From Massilia soli (GTDB lineage: Bacteria; Pseudomonadota; Gammaproteobacteria; Burkholderiales; Burkholderiaceae_D): a stretch of DNA of 64,000 nt. The stretch is taken from positions 47,438 to 111,437 of the forward strand of contig NZ_JAFBIL020000011.1 in the NCBI RefSeq assembly GCF_016809835.1. The letters are read 5' to 3'. This document shows, piece after piece, positions 1 through 9,246 of the stretch. Position 1 is the first letter of the stretch. Every line of letters starts with the position of its first letter. Both the position numbers and the translations under genes were made by a program. The notes beneath the pieces are model-generated. The model did no database searches, was not told the DNA's origin, and saw nothing but the letters and a program-made list of their open reading frames with translations.

Positions 1-2
1 TG

Positions 3-2366
<2,364 letters not shown>

Positions 2367-2387
2367 GCCGGCTTCCTCCGGCTGGTA

Positions 2388-2420
2388 AAGCAAGCGCCCT
2401 CGTGGCGCTTGTTTCATTTT
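2388..2420 (+). terminator. Intrinsic terminator after lon
   Basis: An 8-bp perfect stem (CAAGCGCC / GGCGCTTG) with a 5-nt loop is extended by a G-T and two A-T pairs. It is followed by a T-rich tract interrupted by CA. It separates lon from the hupB promoter. Confidence 0.75.
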
Positions 2421-2423
2421 GGC

Positions 2424-2453
2424 TTGACACGGCGGAGGGCCAGCTTGTCTAAT
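2424..2453 (+). promoter_or_regulatory. Sigma-70-type promoter of hupB
   Basis: A perfect -35 box TTGACA (2424-2429) lies 18 bp before TCTAAT (2448-2453). TAATAC two bases downstream is an alternative -10. It sits between the lon terminator and the hupB start, so hupB can be transcribed independently of lon. Confidence 0.6.
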
Positions 2454-2499
2454 ACGCGCTGCGCAATTTTTGGCGCACTTTTCAAGTAATGAGGCACAT

Positions 2500-2772
2500 G
2501 TGAACAAAACAGAACTGATTGAAGAAATCGCCAAGTCCGCGGACATCACCAAGGCCTCGGCCACACGTGCACTCGATGCAATGATTGAAGCAGTCACCGC
2601 CAGCCTGCAGAAGAACGACACGGTCACGCTGGTCGGCTTCGGCACCTTCTCGGTAGGCGAGCGCGCAGAGCGCGTCGGCCGCAATCCGCGCACCAAGGAA
2701 GCCATCAAAATCGCCGCGCAGCGCGTTCCTAAATTTAAAGCTGGCAAAGCTTTGAAAGATGCAGTAAACTAA
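2500..2772 (+). CDS. hupB: DNA-binding protein HU-beta
   Basis: This is a nucleoid-associated HU protein of 90 residues, the standard family length. It works as a dimer that bends DNA without strong sequence preference. The core [18 protein letters not shown] is intact, including the RNP tip of the DNA-binding arm at residues 61-63, whose Pro intercalates at kinks. The C-terminal [15 protein letters not shown] is typical. I chose the GTG at 2500: it is preceded by GAGG with 5 bases spacing and gives the family N-terminus [12 protein letters not shown] longer reading from 2470 would add ten unconserved residues. It has its own promoter upstream and a hairpin downstream. Confidence 0.95.
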   Translation: MNKTELIEEIAKSADITKASATRALDAMIEAVTASLQKNDTVTLVGFGTFSVGERAERVGRNPRTKEAIKIAAQRVPKFKAGKALKDAVN

Positions 2773-2779
2773 TGGCCTT

Positions 2780-2799
2780 CGGCGTTGTGACAAACGCCG
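2780..2799 (+). terminator. Hairpin after hupB, possible terminator
   Basis: A 7-bp stem (CGGCGTT / AACGCCG) with a 6-nt loop starts 7 bases after the hupB stop. No clear T-run follows, so it may be a weak terminator or an mRNA 3'-end stabiliser. Confidence 0.4.
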
Positions 2800-2818
2800 G
2801 ATGTATTTGGTAGTGCGC

Positions 2819-2894
2819 GGGCGGTTAGCTCAGTTGGTAGAGCGGAGCCCTTACAAGGCTTAGGTCGGGAGTTCGAGCCTCTCACCGCCCACCA
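2819..2894 (+). tRNA. tRNA-Val (anticodon TAC)
   Basis: A 76-nt cloverleaf. The acceptor GGGCGGT pairs with ACCGCCC. The D-arm GCTCAGTTGGTAGAGC is standard, and the anticodon loop CTTACAA gives anticodon TAC. The T-arm GGGAG-TTCGAGC-CTCTC contains one G-T pair. Discriminator A and CCA are encoded (2891-2894). It reads GUA and, by wobble, other valine codons. Confidence 0.95.
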
Positions 2895-2922
2895 TCAAGT
2901 ACAAGTTGTATCGTGTTTTCCT

Positions 2923-2999
2923 GGAGCGGTAGTTCAGTTGGTTAGAATACCGGCCTGTCACGCCGGGGGTCGCGGGTTCGAGTCCCGTCCGCTCCGCCA
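2923..2999 (+). tRNA. tRNA-Asp (anticodon GTC), copy 1
   Basis: A 77-nt cloverleaf with acceptor GGAGCGG / CCGCTCC, anticodon GTC in loop CTGTCAC, T-loop TTCGAGT and encoded CCA. It is identical over its full length to the copy at 3137-3213. Confidence 0.95.
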
Positions 3000-3018
3000 G
3001 GATTAGAGTAGTAAGTGT

Positions 3019-3076
3019 GTTTCCCCTGCGGGAAACGCGGTTTGGATCTCGAAGGGATTCCCTTGCAAGGGAATCC
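3019..3076. repeat. Two hairpins in the spacer between the tRNA-Asp copies
   Basis: The first hairpin has a 7-bp stem (GTTTCCC / GGGAAAC, 3019-3036) with a 4-nt loop. The second is a perfect 22-bp palindrome (3055-3076; half-site GGATTCCCTTG). Both are followed by CGCGG. They could be RNA-processing hairpins of a polycistronic tRNA transcript or the remains of a small palindromic repeat. Confidence 0.6.
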
Positions 3077-3095
3077 GCGGCCGGCGGAACGTCGG

Positions 3096-3122
3096 CGAGT
3101 CCCGTCCGCTCCGCCAGGATTA
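3096..3122 (+). repeat. Duplicated 3' fragment of tRNA-Asp
   Basis: A 27-base exact copy of 2979-3005. It covers the last 21 bases of tRNA-Asp copy 1 (part of the T-arm, acceptor 3' strand and CCA) plus the six downstream bases GGATTA. No 5' tRNA half precedes it, so it cannot make a tRNA. It is either a scar of unequal recombination between tandem tRNA genes or an att-like remnant. Confidence 0.85.
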
Positions 3123-3136
3123 AACGCACCGTATTA

Positions 3137-3213
3137 GGAGCGGTAGTTCAGTTGGTTAGAATACCGGCCTGTCACGCCGGGGGTCGCGGGTTCGAGTCCC
3201 GTCCGCTCCGCCA
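3137..3213 (+). tRNA. tRNA-Asp (anticodon GTC), copy 2
   Basis: A 77-nt cloverleaf identical in sequence to the copy at 2923-2999, with anticodon GTC and encoded CCA. An intrinsic terminator follows 14 bases later, which suggests the three tRNAs end a common transcript. Confidence 0.95.
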
Positions 3214-3226
3214 AGAACAAAGAAGA

Positions 3227-3252
3227 AGGCGAACGAGAGTTCGCCTTTTTTT
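3227..3252 (+). terminator. Intrinsic terminator of the tRNA cluster
   Basis: An 8-bp stem (AGGCGAAC / GTTCGCCT) with loop GAGA is followed by an uninterrupted run of seven T. This is a strong canonical terminator. Confidence 0.9.
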
Positions 3253-3296
3253 CTATGTGCTCGTTGCATTTAACTTAATTTCGAAGTGGCTGATCC

Positions 3297-5210
3297 ATGT
3301 TTGAATTTATCCGCACCCACAAGCGCTTGATGCAGGTCTTCCTGATGCTGCTGATCGTCCCATCGTTCGTACTGGTCGGCGTCAGCAGTTATCAAAGCGG
3401 CGATGCCGCGACGGCAGTTGCCATGGTCGATGGCCGCAAGATCACACAGCAGGAATGGGAAGAGGCGCAGCGCCAGCAGATCGACCGATATCGCCAGCAA
3501 ATGGGCGACCAGTTCGACCAGAAGCTGTTCGACACGCCTGAAGCACGCCAGGCTGTCCTCGATAACCTGGTTGCCGAACGCGCACTCGAAGCGGAAATCA
3601 AACGCAGCCACCTGACCGTCAACGACGCCACGCTGGCCCAGACCATCGCCGGCATCGACGCTTTCAAAAAGCCGGACGGCAGCTTCGACATGGAGCAGTA
3701 CAAGGCCGTGCTGGCCGCGCAGGGCATGTCGCCGGCGATGTTCGACGCGCGCATGCGCCGCGACATGGCGCTGCAGCAGCTCAACAACGCAGTGGCCGGC
3801 AGCGCCTTCGTGCCGCGCACCGTCGCCAAGCGCCTGTCCGACGTCAACGACCAGGAACGCGAAGTGCAGGAAATGATCTTCCCGGTGTCCGACTTCGTCG
3901 CCCAGGTCAAGGTCACCGACGAGATGGTCAAGGCCTACTACGACAAGAACGCCGCGCTGTTTGCCGTTCCTGAGCGCGCCAAGGTCGAATACGTCGTGCT
4001 GGACGCGGCTGCGGTTGAAAGCCAGGTCACGGTCAGCGACGCTGAAGTGTCCGACTTCTATAGCAAGAACCAGAAGCGCTTCGGCTCGCCCGAGCGCCGT
4101 ACCGCCAGCCACATCCTGATCAATGCGCCAAAGAGCGCCAGCGCTGCCGACAAGGCTGCCGCCAAGCAGAAGGCCGAAGCCATCCTGGCCGAAGTGCGCG
4201 CCAATCCGGCCAACTTCGCAGCGATCGCCAAGGCCAAGTCGCAGGATCCGGGTTCGGCCGAAATGGGCGGCGACCTGGGCGTGGTAGAGAAGGGCGCGTT
4301 CGTGCCATCGGTAGAAGACGCGATCGCCAAGCTCAAGAAAGGCGAGATCAGCGGCGTGGTGGAATCCGAGTACGGCTTCCACATCATTACCGTCACCAAC
4401 GTCGTACCGGCCGCCATCAAGTCGCTGGACGAAGTTAAAGGCGAGATCACGGCTGAACTGAAGGCCGGCAAGATGTCGAAGAAGTTCTCGGAACTGGCGG
4501 AAGTGTTCACCGACACCGTCTACGAGCAATCGGACAGCCTGAAGCCGGTCGCCGACAAGCTGAAGCTGACCGTGCAAACCGTCGACAACCTGGCACGCAC
4601 ACCGGTGGCGGAGCTGGCTGACGCGCCATACAACAACGCCAAGTTCCTGCAGGCGGTGTTCGCAGACGACTCGCTGAAGAACAAGCGCAATACGGAAGCC
4701 ATCGAGGCGGCGCCAAGTACGCTGATCGCCGGCCGCGTGGTCGAGTTCAAGCCTGCGTCGAAGCGCCCGCTGGAAGAAGTCGCCGCGGCGATCCGCCAGC
4801 GCGTAACGGTTGAAGAAGCAGTCAGCCTGGCGCGCAAAGCGGGTGAAGCGAAGCTGGCTGCCGCCAAGACGACGGGCGACACGGCAGGATTCGCAGCGCC
4901 AGTCGTTGTTTCGCGCACCAAGCAGCCGACCATCAACCCGACCGCCGCACTGGCAGTGTTGAAGGCCGATGTCAGCAAGCTGCCGGCATATGTAGGCGTT
5001 GAAGTCCCAGGCGCAGGTTACGGCGTGTACCGCATCGGCAAGGTCTCGATGCCGGCGGCGCCTGACGCGACACGCCGCGCAGCCGAAGCCGAGCAGCTCG
5101 CGGGCGTGGTTGGCCAGCAGGAGATGTTCGGCTTTATCGAAGCGCTGAAGCAGAAGGCCAAGGCGAAGATCACGGTGGAGCAGCCGGCCAAGGCCGCGGC
5201 AGCCAACTAA
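3297..5210 (+). CDS. ppiD: Periplasmic folding chaperone PpiD (SurA-N/PPIC)
   Basis: PpiD is a membrane-anchored periplasmic chaperone that sits at the Sec translocon exit and helps fold outer-membrane and secreted proteins. The protein is 637 residues, close to the 623 of E. coli. A short basic cytoplasmic N-terminus (FEFIRTHKR) leads into one transmembrane segment (about 11-30). A SurA-N-like chaperone region follows (about 35-225), then a single parvulin domain (about 265-365) from ASHILINA to YGFHIITV. The C-terminus is Ala/Lys-rich. Family knowledge says the parvulin domain of PpiD often has little isomerase activity, so chaperone function is the safer call. Its place after lon-hupB is conserved in proteobacteria. 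A strong terminator follows. Confidence 0.95.
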   Translation: MFEFIRTHKRLMQVFLMLLIVPSFVLVGVSSYQSGDAATAVAMVDGRKITQQEWEEAQRQQIDRYRQQMGDQFDQKLFDTPEARQAVLDNLVAERALEAEIKRSHLTVNDATLAQTIAGIDAFKKPDGSFDMEQYKAVLAAQGMSPAMFDARMRRDMALQQLNNAVAGSAFVPRTVAKRLSDVNDQEREVQEMIFPVSDFVAQVKVTDEMVKAYYDKNAALFAVPERAKVEYVVLDAAAVESQVTVSDAEVSDFYSKNQKRFGSPERRTASHILINAPKSASAADKAAAKQKAEAILAEVRANPANFAAIAKAKSQDPGSAEMGGDLGVVEKGAFVPSVEDAIAKLKKGEISGVVESEYGFHIITVTNVVPAAIKSLDEVKGEITAELKAGKMSKKFSELAEVFTDTVYEQSDSLKPVADKLKLTVQTVDNLARTPVAELADAPYNNAKFLQAVFADDSLKNKRNTEAIEAAPSTLIAGRVVEFKPASKRPLEEVAAAIRQRVTVEEAVSLARKAGEAKLAAAKTTGDTAGFAAPVVVSRTKQPTINPTAALAVLKADVSKLPAYVGVEVPGAGYGVYRIGKVSMPAAPDATRRAAEAEQLAGVVGQQEMFGFIEALKQKAKAKITVEQPAKAAAAN

Positions 5211-5228
5211 GCTGGCACGCACATGAAA

Positions 5229-5264
5229 AGACCCGGTCAGCGCAAGCTGCCGGGTCTTTTTTTT
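5229..5264 (+). terminator. Intrinsic terminator after ppiD
   Basis: The outer stem is AGACCCGG / CCGGGTCT and the inner stem CAGC-GCAA-GCTG, with a single bulged T between. A run of eight T follows. Confidence 0.92.
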
Positions 5265-5310
5265 CGTCTGGTGGTTTGAACGCTCGGCGTCATCCGCCGC
5301 AGCGCCTGCC

Positions 5311-6363
5311 TTAGCCGCGCAAGCGCCTGGCCGCGATCAGAAACTGTTCAACCGAAATATCCGGCAACTCCACCACCTCAGCCTCTTTGAACTGCACGAA
5401 GTTGCGGTCAATCGAGCGCAGGTAAGCCGGGTCGTAGTGCTCCACCAGCAGTTCGTCGACCAGTTCCGGCATCCGCCCGGTATTGGCCAGCTGGTGCCAG
5501 CTGTCGATCTTTTCGCGCCCGTGCAGCTTGACCAGGCAATCGAGCTGCGCGTTGAGCGTGTCAGGGCTCTGCGTAAAATGCTCGTAGTCTTCCATCAGCA
5601 GGCGCACACGGTCAGGCCGCGACAAGGTCAGCGACACGCACGGCGACTGGCGCATCTTCTCCATCACCGCGTCGGGCACCCGCAGCTGCCCGACCTTCTT
5701 GCTTTCGGATTCAACGAAGACCGGCAGCGCCGGATCGAACTCGCGCAGCTTTTGCCAGATCATCGACTCGAACATCTTTTGCGATGGCTGCGGCTGGCTT
5801 GGCAAATTGCCCAGCACTGAACCGCGGTGCGCCGCCAGCTGCTCCAGGTCGAGCACCTGCGCGCCAATCCGCGACATCAGTTCCAGCAGGCGGCTCTTGC
5901 CGCTTCCCGTGGTCCCGCAGATCACCTTGAAAGTGTGCGGCGGCGTCTCCGCCAGCTTCTCGCTGACGTGCGCGCGGTACGCCTTGTAGCCGCCATCGAG
6001 CTGGATGACCGGCCAGCCGATACGCGCCAGCACGTGGGCCATCGAGCCGCTGCGATTGCCGCCGCGCCAGCAGTACACCAGCGGCTTCCATTCACGCGGC
6101 TTGCCGGCGAAGTGTTGTTCGAGGTGGCGCCCGATATTGCGCGCGACCAGCGCTGCGCCAACCTTCTTCGCTTCGAACGCATTGACTTGCTTGTACATCG
6201 TGCCGACCCGTATGCGCTCTTCGTCGTTCAGCACCGGGCAGTTGATCGCGCCGGGAATATGGTCGAGCGCATATTCGCTCTCGCTGCGGGCGTCGATGAT
6301 GGTGTCGAATTCGCCCAGCTGGGGCAGGATGTCGCGAAAGTTAAGTAAGGCGGGATACTTCAT
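5311..6363 (-). CDS. mnmH: tRNA 2-selenouridine synthase (SelU/MnmH)
   Basis: This enzyme replaces the sulfur of 2-thiouridine at wobble position 34 of tRNA-Lys, -Glu and -Gln with selenium via a geranylated intermediate, using selenophosphate. The N-terminal rhodanese domain (about 5-135) has the active-site Cys at C98 in VYCWRGGNRSGS, equivalent to C97 in E. coli. A P-loop GTTGSGKS at 150-157 opens the nucleotide-binding domain. The length of 350 residues is normal. The ATG overlaps the tesA stop as ATGA, so it is translationally coupled to tesA. The selenophosphate donor enzyme SelD is not in this window, so selenation is likely but unproven here; without SelD the enzyme would only geranylate. 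Confidence 0.93.
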   Translation of the reverse strand: MKYPALLNFRDILPQLGEFDTIIDARSESEYALDHIPGAINCPVLNDEERIRVGTMYKQVNAFEAKKVGAALVARNIGRHLEQHFAGKPREWKPLVYCWRGGNRSGSMAHVLARIGWPVIQLDGGYKAYRAHVSEKLAETPPHTFKVICGTTGSGKSRLLELMSRIGAQVLDLEQLAAHRGSVLGNLPSQPQPSQKMFESMIWQKLREFDPALPVFVESESKKVGQLRVPDAVMEKMRQSPCVSLTLSRPDRVRLLMEDYEHFTQSPDTLNAQLDCLVKLHGREKIDSWHQLANTGRMPELVDELLVEHYDPAYLRSIDRNFVQFKEAEVVELPDISVEQFLIAARRLRG

Positions 6364-6998
6364 TGGGCCTTTACGAGTGGCTTGAATTTTGGCCAGATGT
6401 TAGCCAGGATGATCGGATGCGCATCGGCATTCGGGTGCAGGCGGTCGGCCTGGAACAGCTTCGGCTGCTCGGCCACGCCTTCAAGCATGAACGGCACCAG
6501 CGGCGCCTTGTATTTGACCGACAGCTTGGCGTACATATTGAAGAATTGCTCGGTATAGGTACGGCCGTAATTCGGCGGCATGCGCATGCCGACCAGCAGC
6601 ACCTCGGCGTCGTTCTTCTTCGACAGATCGACCATCGCGCGCAGGTTGTCTTCCGCCGAGGCGACCGGCAGCCCGCGCAGGCCGTCATTGGCGCCCAGTT
6701 CGATCACGACGACCGACGGCTTGTGCTGCCGGAGCAGCGCAGGTAGCCGGGCGCGCCCGCCGCTGGTGGTTTCGCCGCTGATGCTGGCGTTGATGATTTT
6801 TGCGTCAATACGCTCGGCCTTCAGCTTCTTCTCGAGCAGGGCCACCCAGCCGCTACCGCGGTTCAGGCCATATTCGGCAGATAAGCTGTCGCCAAGCACA
6901 AGCACGGTTTTTGGTGCAGAATAGGCGCTCGCCGAAGCGGCAAGCATCAACAGGCCGCTGACCAACAGTTTATTGAGACTAACAAGCATGCGTGACAT
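6360..6998 (-). CDS. tesA: Periplasmic SGNH-hydrolase, TesA-type arylesterase/lysophospholipase
   Basis: This is a multifunctional periplasmic esterase (acyl-CoA thioesterase I / lysophospholipase L1 family) with an SGNH fold. From the ATG at 6998 the protein is 212 residues. A signal peptide runs to about residue 27 (LLVSGLLMLAASASAYSA). Block I is VLGDSLS with nucleophile S38. Block II lies near SGETTSGG, block III is GAND (N104), and block V is DRLHP (D185, H188), so the catalytic set is complete. I preferred 6998 because GGGAAG lies 8 bases upstream; ATG 6989 is a reasonable alternative. The start overlaps the divergent ybbA-like start. It is coupled to selU by ATGA. Confidence 0.9.
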   Translation of the reverse strand: MSRMLVSLNKLLVSGLLMLAASASAYSAPKTVLVLGDSLSAEYGLNRGSGWVALLEKKLKAERIDAKIINASISGETTSGGRARLPALLRQHKPSVVVIELGANDGLRGLPVASAEDNLRAMVDLSKKNDAEVLLVGMRMPPNYGRTYTEQFFNMYAKLSVKYKAPLVPFMLEGVAEQPKLFQADRLHPNADAHPIILANIWPKFKPLVKAQ

Positions 6999-7704
6999 TC
7001 CAGAAGCTTCCCATAGTGTCGTGAACAACGTTGCCGGATCGACGGCGGCGATTGAAGTCATTAATTTATCAAAGCGGGTGGCTGACGCCAGCGGCGAGCT
7101 CACCATCTTGCACAGCGTTGATTTTACAGTGCAACCGGCCGAGACGCTCGCGATTGTCGGCGCGTCCGGTTCCGGCAAGTCAACTTTGCTCGGCCTGCTG
7201 GCTGGCCTGGACACCCCGTCGACCGGCAAAGTCATTCTCGATGGCAGCGATATCTTCGCCCTCGACGAGGATGGCCGCGCATCGCTGCGCAAGGCCAAGC
7301 TGGGTTTCGTGTTCCAATCTTTCCAGTTGCTGGCGCATTTGAATGCGCTGGAAAACGTCATGCTGCCGATGGAACTGCGCGGCGAGGCCGACGCGAAGGA
7401 AAAAGCGACCGCGATGCTGGGCAGGGTCGGGCTGTCGAGCCGCCTGAAGCATTATCCGAAATACCTGTCGGGTGGCGAACAGCAGCGCGTGGCGCTGGCG
7501 CGTGCATTCGTGACCGAGCCGCCGCTGCTGTTTGCCGATGAGCCGACCGGTAGCCTCGACGCTGCCACCGGCGAGGCGGTGATCCAGCTGATGTTCGAGT
7601 TGAACCGCGAGCGCGGCTCGACCCTGGTGCTGGTCACGCACGACCCGTCGATCGCGGCGCGCTGTGGACGCACCATTACGATTGCGGCTGGCCGGCTGGT
7701 TTAG
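6988..7704 (+). CDS. ybbA: ABC transporter ATPase, LolD/YbbA type
   Basis: This is an ATP-binding subunit of the MacB/LolD-like group that drives type VII ABC transporters. All motifs are intact over 238 residues: Walker A GASGSGKS (58-65), signature LSGGEQQ (160-166), Walker B LLFADE with E185, the D-loop after it and switch H218. In E. coli, ybbA is divergent from tesA and followed by the permease gene ybbP. The first half of that arrangement holds here, but no permease follows; the next gene (nnr) is convergent and overlaps by 29 bases. The partner permease must be elsewhere or lost. The ATG at 6988 lacks a clear Shine-Dalgarno, and GTG 7021 is a possible alternative start. Confidence 0.88.
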   Translation: MRDIPEASHSVVNNVAGSTAAIEVINLSKRVADASGELTILHSVDFTVQPAETLAIVGASGSGKSTLLGLLAGLDTPSTGKVILDGSDIFALDEDGRASLRKAKLGFVFQSFQLLAHLNALENVMLPMELRGEADAKEKATAMLGRVGLSSRLKHYPKYLSGGEQQRVALARAFVTEPPLLFADEPTGSLDAATGEAVIQLMFELNRERGSTLVLVTHDPSIAARCGRTITIAAGRLV

Positions 7705-9145
7705 GCCGTTCCGCCACCATCCGGTTTAACACCCGCCGGATTGCCGCCGGCAGCTCGCTGGCGGTCAGGCCGATCGGCCCGCAGCCTTCCGCCACCAGGC
7801 GGTCGGCGGCTTCTCCATGCATCCATACCGCCGCCAGCGCCGCATCGCGCGCCGGCCAGCCTTGCGCCAGCAGGCTGCCGCACAATCCGGCCAGCACGTC
7901 CCCGGTTCCTGCACTGGCCAGCCCCGGATTCCCGGTCGGGTTGATGAGCGCTTCGCCGTCGGCCATCGCTATCACTGTGCCCGATCCCTTCAGCACCACG
8001 CAGGCATCGAAGCGCGCCGCGATCTCGCGCGCCGCTTCCAGCCGGTCGCCCTGCACGACGCCCGCCGTGACGCCGAGAAGGCGCGCAGCTTCCAGTGGAT
8101 GCGGCGTCAGTATTGTATGAGCGGTGCGGGCCGCCAGGCGCGCCTGCAGGTCGGGACTGGCGGCGATCAGGTTAATTGCGTCGGCGTCGAGCACCAGCGG
8201 GTTGTCGCCGTCCAGCGCCTTGCCGAGCAAGCGGATCGCCGTGGCCGAATCGCCCATGCCGGGCCCGGCGACGATGGTGCTGCCGGCGAAGTTGAAGCTG
8301 GCCGCATCGCGGAACATCAGTTCGGGCTGGCCGCTGTCGAAGGCAGGCCCGTGATCGACCGACGCCACGAAGACCCGGCCGGCGCCTGACAGCAGCGCGG
8401 CCCTCGCCGCCAGTATCGGAGCGCCGGCCATGCCATGCGCGCCGCCCACCACCGCAACGTCGCCGAAGGTGCCTTTGTGCGAATCGTGCAGGCGTGGTGC
8501 GAACGCCAGGCCGAACATCGCCGGCTCGTTCATGTGGACGCTCGCACCGGGCAGCAGCGCCTCATCGATACCGATCCGGTCGACGATCACGTGACCGGCG
8601 TGATCGCGGCCGGCGAGCGTGTGCAGGCCCGGCTTGTCGCCGATGAAGGTGATGGTGTGCGTGGCGCGAACCGCCACGCCGTCCGGCCCGATCACGGCGC
8701 CGCTGTCGGCATCGAGCCCGCTGGGTACGTCGAGCGCCAGCACCGGGCACGCCAGCGCGTTGACCGTGTCGATCATGGCGCGCGCCGCACCTTCGACGGG
8801 CCGTGCCAGTCCAATGCCAAACAGCCCGTCGACAACCAGCGCCCACTGGCGGCCTGCCGGTATGTGGTTCAAGGCGCCAGCGGCGTCGGCACGGCCCAGC
8901 TGCACCAGCGTGACACCCACCCCCGACTGCGCCAGGCTGGCCGCTACCTCAAGCGCATCGCCGCCATTGTTGCCCGGACCCGCGAGCACCAGCGCCTGGT
9001 GCGCGACCGGTTCGGCGCCGATGATGCCGAGGGCGATGCGGGCGGCGGCGCGTCCTGCCCGCTGCATCAAGGTGCCCGGCGGTAGCTGCGCCGCAGCCGC
9101 GCGTTCGGCCTGGCGAATTTCCGCGACGCTGTAAAGTGCTCCCAT
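7676..9145 (-). CDS. nnr: Bifunctional NAD(P)H-hydrate epimerase/dehydratase
   Basis: This enzyme repairs hydrated NADH and NADPH. The N-terminal YjeF domain (about 1-215) epimerises R- and S-NAD(P)HX and shows [11 protein letters not shown] at 56-65 and the [11 protein letters not shown] loop. The C-terminal ribokinase-like domain (about 230-480) is the ADP- or ATP-dependent dehydratase, with the AGPGMG loop and the late GTGDVLAGL motif (413-416 is GTGD). The 489 residues match the fused bacterial form. GGAGG lies 4 bases before the ATG. It is divergent from the oxoprolinase gene, with about 100 bases between them, and convergent with ybbA, overlapping it by 29 bases. Confidence 0.95.
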   Translation of the reverse strand: MGALYSVAEIRQAERAAAAQLPPGTLMQRAGRAAARIALGIIGAEPVAHQALVLAGPGNNGGDALEVAASLAQSGVGVTLVQLGRADAAGALNHIPAGRQWALVVDGLFGIGLARPVEGAARAMIDTVNALACPVLALDVPSGLDADSGAVIGPDGVAVRATHTITFIGDKPGLHTLAGRDHAGHVIVDRIGIDEALLPGASVHMNEPAMFGLAFAPRLHDSHKGTFGDVAVVGGAHGMAGAPILAARAALLSGAGRVFVASVDHGPAFDSGQPELMFRDAASFNFAGSTIVAGPGMGDSATAIRLLGKALDGDNPLVLDADAINLIAASPDLQARLAARTAHTILTPHPLEAARLLGVTAGVVQGDRLEAAREIAARFDACVVLKGSGTVIAMADGEALINPTGNPGLASAGTGDVLAGLCGSLLAQGWPARDAALAAVWMHGEAADRLVAEGCGPIGLTASELPAAIRRVLNRMVAERPKPAGQPQS

Positions 9146-9246
9146 GCTGCCTCCGATGCTTGCTGAAACGTCAAAGCTGTATTTTCCATAAAATTACAGG
9201 CGGGCGCACTACAATATACGTCCAAACGCATTTGCAGGGGACACGC

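Noticed and set aside
2860..3129. 89-residue minus-strand frame over the tRNA genes with repeated AERTGL
   Set aside because: It is translated from tRNA-Asp sequence and its partial copy; the repeat is only the tRNA repeat.
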